Source: Heterobasidion occidentale (taxonomy: Eukaryota; Basidiomycota; Agaricomycetes; Russulales; Bondarzewiaceae). From it: a DNA stretch of 64,000 nucleotides. Positions 34,373-44,330 of this stretch are shown piece after piece. Position 1 is the stretch's first letter; each line of letters begins with the position of its first letter. The notes beneath the pieces were generated by a model. That model did no database searches. It saw only the letters and a program-made list of their open reading frames with translations, and had not been told where the DNA came from. The position numbers were made by a program, and so were the translations under genes. The stretch is taken from positions 2,108,001 to 2,172,000 of the forward strand of contig JBCAQO010000004.1 of NCBI GenBank assembly GCA_039111635.1, read 5' to 3'.

Positions 34373-35392
34373 TAGGGTTCCGTGAGTAATTCACGGACAG
34401 TTGTTAACAAATGTTAATAACATTTGCCTCTCCGAGGAATTTCTAACATGAGTTAATAACAGATTAATAACAATTGTATATAAAGTGTTATTAACATGTT
34501 AAAAACCGATTTATTTACATGTTAATAAAGAAAGTGGTGTTAATAACAAGAAGTCACCAGCTCCAGTCAATCTCGGAGCTGGGAATGGAAGGGGGAGCTT
34601 CAGGGGGGGGTGGGGGGCTCGTGGCAGTGTACCTAGGAGTATCAGATAGCAGATCTGCGAAGGCCTCCTCACGGATTGCGAACTCCTGCACGATATTGAG
34701 TGCAGAAGCCCGGCACGGGGGTCAACTCTGTCGGCCATCCGTGTCGTCGTCCGAGTCGTCCAAGTCGTCGTCAGAATCGGAGCCGTCCAAGGTGAAGGTG
34801 GCAGTGTCCACCATGTCAGCGGTGCCCTCGGGTGATGAACGAGAGACGGCAGCCTTGAAATTGTCTTCAAGATTGCGGAACTTGATGGTCGGGCGCTTTT
34901 TTGGCACTTTGTCTTCGGTCTATAGAACAGATGAGCCGCAGCATGGGAAAGAGAGGGATGTACATACCGCATGGGTGCCATAGGAGGTATTCCCAATAGC
35001 AGGTGATGCAGTTCCGCGAGAACAGTCTCAAAGCTGACGTCGTTTGACTCGGTGGACATGGCGCGAGCGGGGGGAATGGGTAACGGAATGTCCAGAGCGG
35101 GAACCGATGCAGTCCGAGACTCTGCACTCCCGGACAAAATTATTATTTTGCAGGGAAGACATAATTGTACAGCCACAACCTTCAATATTTCCACCTGGCC
35201 CTTGCCCAAATATGTACATTTCAATGTAAATTCAAATGCTGATCATTATATACAATTTTGAACATTATTAACATTATTAACATCGACATTGTGCCCCCCT
35301 GGAGGGGGCCTGTTAATAACAGTGTTAATAACAATGTTAATAACATAAGTTATTAACATGTTAGCAATTCAGGGATTACTCACGGAACCCTA
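34373..35392. mobile_element. nested hAT-like non-autonomous element (inner), 1020 bp
   Basis: The termini are TAGGGTTCCGTGAGTAAT on the left and its reverse complement on the right. An exact 8-bp duplication of GTCGACGC lies at 34365..34372 and 35393..35400. A TAGGG start and an 8-bp duplication are hAT features. Both ends are packed with TTAATAACA or its reverse complement (left 34390..34550, right 35255..35365), as expected of subterminal transposase-binding repeats. The target is one of the TCGACGCC motifs of the outer element. A small coding region lies in the middle on the minus strand, but no transposase does. Confidence 0.92.
34554..35059 (-). CDS. small acidic protein inside the inner hAT-like element
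   Basis: Not recognised. It starts MSTESNDVSFETVLAELHHL, then a likely intron (GTATGT...CTATAG, about 34920..34973). It continues KRPTIKFRNLEDNFKAAVS and a very acidic stretch (DGSDSDDDLDDSDDDTD). It then reads EFAIREEAFADLLSDTPRY, a proline run and EIDWSW before a stop at 34554. The parts fall in different frames and the junctions do not all close, so the gene is either degenerate or carries base errors. Estimated length is about 150 residues. Its presence inside a 1-kb element without transposase is unexplained. Confidence 0.4.
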
Positions 35393-35580
35393 GTCGACGC
35401 CGGATAAGCATCGGACCTCCTAGCAATGGAGGGCTTCACGCCGGGCAAAAGATCGAACATGATCGTCCAAATGTGCCGTTCGACGCCGGAAAAGCCCTCG
35501 GAGCTCGGCGCTGACGCGCCGGTTTTACGCCGGATCCAGGTATTAACATCCCAGGTGGTTTTCAGGGGTCCTCTTGTACC

Positions 35581-37443
35581 TCAAATTCAAAGCTGAAGGT
35601 GGGGAAGATGAGTCAAAATTGGTGCCTGATGTCGACGAGGCCGAAGGCTGTAAGTACATCGTGATCAAGATGATCAAGTGCATGTTGTTCTGTGTCACGT
35701 GCACTGCCGCTCAAGATGAATGGCGGCTACTGTCATTGGTCTGTATCTCCATTTGTCTCCGGCGCCGCTATAACTTACAACAGGACGATGATGGCAACAT
35801 CTGGCAACATCTAGTCTCGAAGGGCTCAAGGCAGACATAAAATCCATGGCCCTCCTTCCGGTACTTGAATTTTCCAACACAGTATGTGGACTTGATTGTT
35901 GCAAGCCATCCGCCAGCAGCAAGGTGCGTTCAGGCTCTAACTTCATAGAACGCTACTAGAACGCAAGTGTTGATGAGCACCGGGCCCAGCTAAAAGCCTG
36001 GATGCCTGGTCGTATACAGGCAGAACTCGCCAAGATCCGCTGTGACCACAGCGTTTATGCTTCGAGGATTAGCCCTCTCATGATGATCATAAACCTTTCG
36101 ATCTTGCATCAACACGCTATCGTTACCGTCGATCACGGTAAGATCGTTTCGGGGGCCTAATCACTCGTCGCTACAAGTTGGAGTGCAAGGCCGGAAGCCG
36201 AAGCGGTTCACGATCACTCGCAATGAGTCCTGTCTAACGAGAATATGTATGGGCCACGAGGCTCCTCCACCTGTCCTGAACTTTGCGCTTGCACCCTTCC
36301 AATCACGATTCATATCATGATACATCTTCACGCTTGGACTTGCGGCACGACTGTCATTGTCTGTGGGGTTCTCTCTTCGAAGAGCACCGGATTGCCAGCA
36401 AACGCATCAACTAGAAAAGCACAGATGTAGGCAGATGTATGGGTCGACCATATCTTCATGCTTTAATGATTGATCTCTTTGCTAGAGCTTGACAGACATC
36501 GTATACATTGAGTTGTCCAGCAGGATCTGGCAGAATAATTATCCGTTCAGCCTGTCGTTCAACATTGCGCTATCAAGACGCGTAATCTGTCATCTCATCA
36601 TCGCTGCTATAGGTCTGAGCATATCCAACTGTCACCATAGCGAAGGCTTATGCATGCATCACAAGGTCAAGGACTTTGTCATGAGTCTATTCCACGAACG
36701 GGAGATTACAGGAGATTGACAGCGGAACTAGATGATGCCGCGGTTCATGATGAACTCTCGAAGTACGCGCGCCGCGACAAGGTTTCATTTTGGACTTTGA
36801 GGAATTTTCTCATGCTTCGTGTCTAAGCACGCGCAATTGCTGTTGTCGAAGTCGAATAGCCTCAATGGAGTTCTTGACCCCGGTACGTCGTCTCAGTAGC
36901 GCATCAAGCCCATAAAACCTTAGAACAGAACGATTGTCTTATGTTTAGGTCAGCATCTGGAGACTGATAGAACCCCTACAGCACTCTTAGGTTAGCACAT
37001 CGCAAGCTTCGAATTCTCACCCCTTGTCTTCTCCCAAGTCGGCACATCATCTCGATTGAGTATGTGACTTCGTGGCATCGTACGTGAATGTGATCCGCTC
37101 TATCTTCACCCAACATCATGTTCATCAGCTGTGCATCCTTCTCGAGCCGCCTCCAAGCCGTCGCTCGAAGCAGTGGATCGATGTTCTCATAAGGGAGGGC
37201 ACGCTCGCCCCATGCGTAGATTGATGGCCCCATCGAGTGAGAACGCTCCACTTCGGGCCTTCATCAGTGCTCTCAGATCAGAGCGGGATGTCAGCCCTGA
37301 TCCAGGCCCAGTGAAAGTCGAGAAAAAGTGTGCCATATATCATCGTGCAATCTGCTCTTCATATGGCTCCCAGTCCCGTCTCATCCCTGCATTCCTCCTC
37401 ACTACTAGCCCTTCTCGCGTAGGTGCCCTCCGGACTTCGACTC
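35581..37443. other. degenerate coding remnants, no intact gene
   Basis: Plus-strand pieces with protein-like composition occur, some next to plausible splice sites: KAEGGEDESKLVPDVDEAEG near 35590, DDDGNIWQHL near 35785, SSLEGLKADIKSMALLPVLE near 35811 and HRAQLKAWMPGRIQAELAKI near 35978. They do not join into a convincing gene. A minus-strand stretch at 36976..37251 (YENIDPLLRATAWRRLEKDA) is also protein-like. I recognise no family. Decayed gene or transposon-derived sequence next to the nested element is the likely reading. Confidence 0.35.
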
Positions 37444-39623
37444 ATGGCAGACCAAATGCCCGATCTACGTAGCACGTTCGGTATGTCCTATGATTGTTCT
37501 GCTGCGTCGAAAGATGTATTTGAATTGTACATTTTTGCTTTTTAGGGGCGGCATACATCGGTGCAATGGTCACTCTCGCACTGTATGGATTAACCACGCT
37601 ACAGGCAAGTATTCGACCGCCCCCGGAGCATGCGCGATAGGCACTGACGTCCCAAATAGACGTACATGTACTATCTTTATTATCCGAAGGACCGTGTATT
37701 TCTAAAGGGATTGGTACGAATCATCTTCCTCGATTTCCCCGAGATGATATTGACTTCTACAGGTTCTATTTGTATGGTTGGTCCAAGTTCTGGTGTCAAA
37801 CCATATCTATGCTACAATTTGTTGGCTGTCTAGGGTCATCGACACTGTGCACATCGTCCTCGGTAAGTAGCACTGCCACCTGTTCGCAACGACCTGTTCG
37901 TTTCAATTTTTGATGCTGTTCCGACAGTATGCCATGCTATGTATTATTATCTAGTAAGCTTTGATAATCAGAGAGAGAGAGAATGAAGCCACCAACGCTG
38001 TCGTCTCCTCTGCTCAATGCAGGTCACTAACTATGGTATCCCGGAAACGTTACTGGATGGTGTTTGGTATGGTCTCATTGTACTACAGATGCTATACCAT
38101 CGCTAATTTACCTTTCTGCACAACAAGGTCTTTGTTCGTACGTCTTCGCACTCAATGTCGATCTCAAAGTTGTTTGACCGCCCGAATCAATAGGTGTCCA
38201 TCGCAATCAATGTGCGTTTCAGCAGCCCTAAATATCCTGTTCAATAACAAGTGTTTGGGTATTTCAGCTCCTTATTGCCATCATTGTCCAAGTGTAAGTC
38301 AGGGAAGCTATGCTATCCAATAGTCTTAAGTCTCATGCCCTTCAGATACTTTGCGCTTCGGATATTTCGTCGTACGTAGTCTGTGCTTCACTCAACTGAG
38401 TCACAACATATTGCTAAGACTTTGACAGTGAGCGGTCAGAAGATCCGTTGGTGGTTGACTGGCTTCATTGTGGGTGACTCGAGGATTCGACTTGATATGA
38501 CGCTGATTTCTATTCTTACGCAGTTGGTTCTTGTGTTCGCCCATTTTGGTGAGCTTCCACGTTGTGGTGCTCGGCAGTGAAAGTTATCCTGATCGCTACA
38601 AATTCTTAGCGCTAGGGATGGGTAAGAATTCATCTATCCCTCCCATCGATTCCTAATGCTCTGCTTATCCGTTGTATACGCCTCTTCTAGAAACTGTAGT
38701 GTTAATGTGAGTTCAGCATGTTCACCTGCTGTCTTTCGAACTCAGCGTTTCATGACAGATTCATCAAGAAGGAGCTTGCAAAGCTCGACGAGATCACTGT
38801 GAGTCTCGCCTCGTCGCCTGCCGTATCGCTGTTTGACGCATCGTCCACTATCACGTATAGCTTATCGCTGCGATGCCCTTCGCTTTATTCGCGGTGCTGT
38901 CAGACGTTGCCATTGCTGCTTCTCTGTGTGTACTTCTCAATGGGCAAAAGACAACTTTCAAGAGGTATGGTGTTCACAATGCAGGCTCGTCTATGGAAGT
39001 ACTCATCCGCGCACGTATAGGACAAAAGCACTTGTTAACACGCTGATAGTTTATGCAATCAATAGATGCTTGCTCACCTCGTGCGTAGCTTTTCGTGAAT
39101 GCAGTAGAGCTGTTTAACAAGCCTCGACGTGTATCAGGATTGTCGCCGTTGTAGAGGTCATCGCCGTAAGTATCTCTATTCTCTCCAATGCGTGATCGCT
39201 GACTGGCCCTCGACCAGTTCGCGACAAGTCCAAGAAGTCTTTGGTTCGTCGCGATTGATTTCGTCATCGGAAAGCGTCAGTTCCTGCTGCAATCCCGTTC
39301 AGAACCTTGTTGCTCACACATTATGCATGCTTTCAGTCTACGCGAATTCGTTCCTCGCTACCCTCAACGCTCGACATTCCATACGACAGGGCTTGTCAGT
39401 CGGCAATTCTTCCAGCGAAGGCATCAATTCCATAAGAGTAGAGAATCTGCGCTTCGCCCACGGCACGGCGGTACGCAGCAGCAGGGAGGTTCGAGTCCTA
39501 GGGACCGCCGGAGGCGGTATAGCACACGGTGAATGTTCCGCGACCGACGTGGACATCATGGAAATGGAATCGGGGTCGAGGGGAAAGGATTTCAAGAGAA
39601 AGGAGACGGTGAGTGTGCCTTGA
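37444..39623 (+). CDS. DUF6534 multi-membrane-segment protein
   Basis: Member of a large Agaricomycete-expanded family of seven-segment membrane proteins of unknown function. It starts MADQMPDLRSTF. After the first intron comes GAAYIGAMVTLALYGLTTLQ and a second segment with YYLYYPKD. Later pieces include TNYGIPETLLDG, VSIAIN/LLIAIIVQV, ALRIFR, SGQKIRWWLTGFIV, FIKKELAKLDEIT, LIAAMPFALFAVLSDVAIAA, ALVNTLIVYAINRCLLTS and SWSFAIDFVIGK/LYANSFLATLNARHSIR. The NARHSIR-type end of the last helix and the soluble Ser/Gly/Glu-rich tail are typical. Very short exons and about a dozen short introns make exact borders uncertain. The substrate or ligand is unknown. Confidence 0.85.
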
Positions 39624-40379
39624 GGCTGTTGAAAGTCCGAGATGATGGAACTCACTGCTTCGTGCGACAGCCTTTGACCGCCTGACTCGTGCTACTTTGA
39701 CTTGCGCTCTTCACTCGCTGAATGTTCACGAATCATACACGACATGAATGCGTTGCTGCTGGTTAACAGCTTTGGATAGTTGTAGTCTCACTGTCTGCTC
39801 TTAATATCACATATTATCACGCACTGGGCCTTACGCTATGCAGATACCCACGGATGGACACCTAAGTACTCAAGTACTCAAGACGGAGGTTGCTCATCTG
39901 CATCAACGATCAGAATCAGATGGTCACATAAAACTTTAAGTTTGGCTCCTTCATGAACGGACGCGCCCCTTGGTCTTGATGCAGAACATACCATAAGGAG
40001 TTTTGCGTGGGTTGCCTGAACGAGCCTTGGGGGCCGTGACGCTCCGTGTAGACGTTCAGTTGGTCGTCGACATCTCATTCCCATAGTCCCAGGTGAGCCA
40101 TTCACACTCTTGCGCCGGAGAATTCGACCTGATTCGATGTTGTCGTCGACGTTTTCTTGGACACGTGTTTCACGCTGTGATGGTCAACGGCTGCCGCTGA
40201 CTTTCCCATCTTCAGGAGCGCAGCATGTCTCGTTCATCCGTGTTTGCCACAATAATTGCTGTATTAGTGCGTGCACGCTGCATCCCAAAGTACTTTGTGA
40301 TCGATCGAGACTAAGACACTCTGCGTTGAAGGCGTTTTTCGCATGGCGGAACGGCCGTGCGTGGCGAGCCTTCATCATC
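39624..40379. other. intergenic; may contain the unresolved 5' exons of the paraoxonase-like gene
   Basis: No recognisable gene. A plus-strand open frame runs through 40110..40380 into the next gene, but its composition before about 40380 does not resemble the family. Confidence 0.35.
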
Positions 40380-41614
40380 TCGACGCCTGATTTCCCCGTG
40401 GGATACTACGCTGACGGAGACCACACCACGCAATGTGAAGTCATACGAGACGAACCAGGGAACAATCTCAAGTTCTGTGAAGACGCTACATTCTGGGACC
40501 GAGTGGACAACGCGGACGGGCTGCAGGACAGGATCCTTCTGATGAGCTGCGACCCTGGGCGGAGGGAATGGAACACCGTCATGGGACCCCTGCATAACCC
40601 TGTCCCCGCTGGAGCGCTGTGGGTGTACCGCACCCGCGATGCAACTGGCAGGCCTCAACGTGTCGTGTTCGAAAAATACCCACAGGGACACGACTTCCAC
40701 CCCCTAGGCATCGAAGTCTACCCTTCCTATCCAGGGAAGGCGTCTAACCTGTTCGTCGTCAATCACGCGCGCCAGGAGACGACCATCGAGCAGTTCACCA
40801 TGCAATGGGACACGCCCACCCGCGCGACGTGGGTCCGCACGCTCTCCTCCCCGTACTTCGTCTCCCCGAACGCACTGGCACTCACCTCGCCCAACTCGTT
40901 CTACGTGACCAACGACCACCTGCTCACGCGCCGCCTTCCCTCCGTCCTCGGTCAGACCCTCCCTCTCGCAGAAACGCTCCTCGGGCTCCCCCTCGGCTGG
41001 CTCGCGCACGTCACAGTGAGCGACCCCGCCACCGGAGAAACCCCCACGATCACGCACTCGCTCGCACGCCTCGGGATCCCGTTCGCCAACGGCGTCTCCA
41101 TCTCCCCAGACGGCGCATCCGTCGCCGTCGCCTCCACCTCCCTCGGCGAAGTCCTCTTCTACACCCGCAACGCCTCGAGCAACGCCCTCGCCCCCTCCGC
41201 GCGCGTCCCCATGCCCTTCACCCCAGACAACGTCGCGTTCGACGATGCAGGCGCTCTCATCGTCGCCGGGCACCCGCACTTCCCTGCGCTCACCGCCGTC
41301 GCCCGCGGCGTCCCCGGCGCGCGCGCGCCGAGCTGGGCGATGGCCTGACGCCCCGCCCGCAGGGGCACGGAGGCGCAGTCCTGCCAGATGCGTACGACAC
41401 GCGGGCCCCGGTCCCCGCGGCGCGCAAGGCGCCGCCCGCGCGCAGCCACGAGGCGCAGACGCTGTACCAGAGCAACGGCACGGCGTTCTCGTCGTCCTCG
41501 ACTGCGCTGAGAGACGCGACGACGGGCACGCTGTACGTCGCCGGGCTGTACGAGGAGGGCTTCCTCGTGTGCGCGCCTGACAAGGCGAGCCGGGGTGCGC
41601 GCGCGCGAGGTTAA
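40380..41614 (+). CDS. paraoxonase/arylesterase-like beta-propeller (SMP-30 superfamily), 5' end unresolved
   Basis: Calcium-dependent esterase/lactonase fold related to serum paraoxonases; substrate unknown. Recognisable segments: CEVIRDEPGNNLKFCEDATF (the conserved Asp-rich entry), HPLGIEVYPSY, FVVNHARQETTIEQF, SPNALALTSPNSFYVTNDHL, LGIPFANGVSISPDGASVAV, MPFTPDNVAFDDAGALIVAGHPH, TLYQSNGTAFSSSSTALRDA and GTLYVAGLYEEGFLVC. These match paraoxonase blades in order, including the NxxxVTNDH motif. The frame breaks near 41344 and one missing C would restore it. The N-terminal residues and any signal peptide were not found; 40380 is where family similarity begins, not a proven start. Confidence 0.8.
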
Positions 41615-42741
41615 GTTATGCGTTTAAGATATGTGGTTCGCGGTCCAAGATAGATTCTGTGTTCGGGTGTTGTGAAGATAGACGGCGGGATAATGTGATG
41701 AGCATCGAGTACATCTGATCGGCTCCTACACGAGAGATTCCGCGCAGGCGACTCGATGAACATGGAGCAGTTAGCTAGGCCCACCAAGAGAGTACCCCTG
41801 CAGTACCCCTGCATGTCTCCAAGGGATTCCAAACAGAATCAATGCGTGTAAAATATGTATAGACTCAACTGAAGCACATCCTCGACCATCGCCGTGGCAT
41901 GCAGCGCTCGAAAGTCCTTCATCCCTCCTATAACATTGTGACCACGACGCTAGTCCAGGCCCTCGCCTGCCTGCATCCGAATCGAAGCCCGAAGGAGCCG
42001 AATAGGGTGCAAGATACCTGCATGTCTGTCCTACTGGGCGGTAAGACACCTTGGCGGCCATTCGTCGATGAGAGTCCGGTATGATTTTGGCGGTCGTTGG
42101 ACCAGCAATGGTCGATAGATTGGCAGGAGCTGCAGGGCGGTGGGAGGTGTCGAACCATGCGCATCCAAGGAGCGACAAAAACGTGGCACAACAGTGTCAT
42201 GAGATCTTTCGAGACCGCGCTGACAAGACGACAGCTTTCCTCGATCTCTCCTGCAGCCTCTGGACCATAGCAGTAGCTCACGAAAAGCGCAGGCAAATAA
42301 TCCGTTTACGCATTGCAAACATATGTATATATCTCGGCTGATACCCTAGGTACAAATCATGAATCGGAAGGCAAACGACATCCACAAAAAGCAGGTAGGG
42401 CGGCGGGCAGAGCGGGGCTCGGGCGGAAAAAACAGGACGCAAACGGCCGGAATCGACTAGCTAAAAACACACGATAATAAAACGAGAGGGGAAAAAACGG
42501 AGTGTATAGATACGTAGGTAAGGGTGGGTAGGTGTCGCCAAACTGCAGTGGCCATACGTACAGTGAGTGGCGTGACTTCCGCCCGGGGAGGAGTGTACAG
42601 GATAGTCATGGCACCGGACAAAGTAGGAGGATAGGAAATAAGATGAGCGTTGGCGCGCAGGAATTGGGCGTTCAGAACCAGGGGATGTACGTCCTATTAG
42701 ATCAGAGTCAGCGCATACACGGACGACGACGATAAAGCTGC
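41615..42741. other. convergent intergenic region, no gene seen
   Basis: About 1.1 kb between the 3' ends of the paraoxonase-like gene (+) and the Bqt4-like gene (-). Open frames here lack protein-like composition. A local duplication GTACCCCTGCA occurs twice at about 41795..41815. Confidence 0.4.
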
Positions 42742-44135
42742 TCACATGGCCCCGACCGCGGCCGCGAACGCGGCGATGCCCCACGCAAACGACTTCCTCT
42801 CCGGGCCCATCTCTATCATCCGAACGCGCCTGTTCGTCGCGATCGGACGCGTCTCCGCCTCAGGCTCCTGCGGCTCCTTGAAATTGAACCGCAGTGGCTC
42901 TCCCTCTTCCCGTGCGCGCTTCGCCGAATCTTTGAGGGCGTCCGCAGGCTCCTGCGCCTGCGCCTGCTCCTGCGCATCTCCCCGCTCGGCCTGCTCCCTC
43001 TGCGCTTGCTCCCGCTGCGCCTTGAAGGACTCGATCATCTCCTTCTGCTCGGCGATATCCTGGCTGGCGTCCGGGCCCGGGATCTCTGGCACCTCGTCGT
43101 CCACGGCGGTCTCGTCCGATCCACCGGGCGTGGCGGGCTCGGGCTGGCGGACGATTTTGAGGGTCGACCTGGGCGTCTTGGGGGCCGTGGCGGGCCTTGG
43201 TACAGGCACAGGGGCCGGGCTCGCCGTCCGACCAGAGCGCCGGAGAGCGGGGGTGCCGGCGGCGGCGGCGGCGGCGCCCGCGTTGTTGGGGGTCGCCGTC
43301 TGGACCGCGACGGTCGGGGCGGTCTTGGCGGGCGTCGCGGCGGGGGTTTTGGGTGCGGGCGAGGCCTCCCGTCGGCGCTTGGCCGGGTTCGGGGTGACGA
43401 CGGAGGGCGAGGGGGTGGGCAGCTGCTTCTGGGCGGGGGGCTTGTCGGCCTTGTCCGGGGTCTGCTGCTGGGCACGCGAGGACTTGCGGTACTCGGTGGA
43501 CGGGTCGGGCTCGGCCTCGGTGAGGGGGAGGAGGACGGGGTGGAGGGAGTACGCGTCGGAGATGGAGAGGGCGACGGCGGGGCTGACCCAGGTGCCGGCG
43601 AAGCGGGCCTTGCCTGAGCGGTTGGTGCCGACGACGTCGTAGTTGGCCTTGACCCAGGCGGACTCGGCGCGCTCGGCGTCGTCGCTGGCGGTCGGGAAGG
43701 CGGCGCGGAACATGGTGGTGAGGCTGACTGCGCCGGTGTCGAGGCGGCGGAGGATGAATGCGTGGCCGGTGGGCTGTGGAGGGCGGAGATGGGGGGATCA
43801 GTGCGGGAGAGCGGGAGGAAGGGAGCGGGACGCACTGTCTGGACCTTCATGCGCGCGACCTGGAGGGGGGGCAGACGGGGGGTTAGGAATGGGTGGCGCG
43901 GGGGAGCAAGGAGAGGGGACTGACTATGGTGGATTGGCCATCTCTGATGATCTCCTGGAACTTGACGGACGGGACGTTGGAGGGCGTGACTGGGGGAGAG
44001 ATCAGGATAACGCTCTCGTTGTGGGAGGACAAGGGGGGACGTACGAGATTTGACGAAGGGGTTTATGTGTTCGATGGGGAGAGCAGGGCGCGGTGCACCC
44101 GAGAGCGGGGCAAGGTACTGTGTGTGTGAAGGCAT
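42742..44135 (-). CDS. bqt4: Bqt4-like APSES-domain protein with C-terminal membrane anchor
   Basis: Related to fission-yeast Bqt4, an inner-nuclear-membrane protein with a KilA-N/APSES-like domain that tethers telomeres. The N-terminus MPSHTQYLAPLSGAP joins across a short intron to TPSNVPSVKFQEIIRDGQST. It continues VARMKVQT, GHAFILRRLDTGAVSLTTMF and RAAFPTASDDAERAESAWV. The APSES-like part ends at WVSPAVALSISDAYSLHPVL. A long Pro/Ala-rich linker with two basic patches (PAKRRREASP, ALRRSGR), a Gln/Glu-rich probable coiled coil and a single hydrophobic tail (FAWGIAAFAAAVGAM) follow. The combination of an APSES fold and a tail anchor is the main reason for the Bqt4 call; a soluble APSES transcription factor is less likely. 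Confidence 0.8.
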
Positions 44136-44330
44136 GGAATAGCAGGCAACTTTCGCGGTCGACTCGAGCTCTCAGCATCGCCAACCATGCCCCGGTGGCA
44201 CGCCCCTCGTCGCTTTCGGGCGGAGCTTCAACCGAGGGCCACCTCGAACGACGTCTACGCTTGTTCTACGATACTACTTACGGGTACACTTCTACATCTA
44301 TTGTGCTTTGCGTTCTCTTCACACACCCCG

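Larger units (their letters stand above)
33998..35540 (-). pseudogene. coding remnant inside the outer element, split by the inner element
   Basis: On the minus strand, about 35540..35393 reads through to the inner insertion (WTIMFDLLPGVKPSIARRSD) and resumes beyond it at 34372 (RVHSWADEATLISAISNVAA, YFRIVPATSPLTPHAVTFHA). A probable short intron follows, and the remnant finishes LRSAIKVIVGRKRNVEEVLD just before a stop at 33998. The two halves are in frame once the inner element and one target copy are ignored, so the insertion interrupted an open frame. I do not recognise the protein and no catalytic residues of a transposase are visible. It may be a captured host gene piece or the end of an element-encoded protein. 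Confidence 0.5.
33694..35572. mobile_element. non-autonomous DNA transposon (outer), 1879 bp, 8-bp target-site duplication
   Basis: The left terminus is AGGACCCCTGACAACCACC and the right terminus, read on the other strand, is AGGACCCCTGAAAACCACC. Both continue with TGRGATGTT. It is flanked by an exact duplication of CTTGTACC (33686..33693 and 35573..35580). Subterminal motifs of the type TTCACGCCGGA or TCGACGCCGG recur near both ends (about 33740, 33775, 33815 and 35394, 35430, 35463, 35525). Removing the inner element and one 8-bp duplication leaves about 850 bp. The 8-bp duplication fits the hAT or KDZ superfamilies. The terminal repeat is shared with the element at 17289..17927. Confidence 0.88.

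Noticed and set aside
39440..39510. GGTTCGAGTCC resembling a tRNA B box
   Set aside because: The T-arm stem does not pair, no matching A box or acceptor stem is found, and it lies inside the soluble tail of the DUF6534 gene.
42742..44135. Bqt4-like gene considered as an APSES cell-cycle transcription factor (Mbp1/Swi6 type)
   Set aside because: There are no ankyrin repeats, and a C-terminal hydrophobic anchor is present, which fits Bqt4 better.
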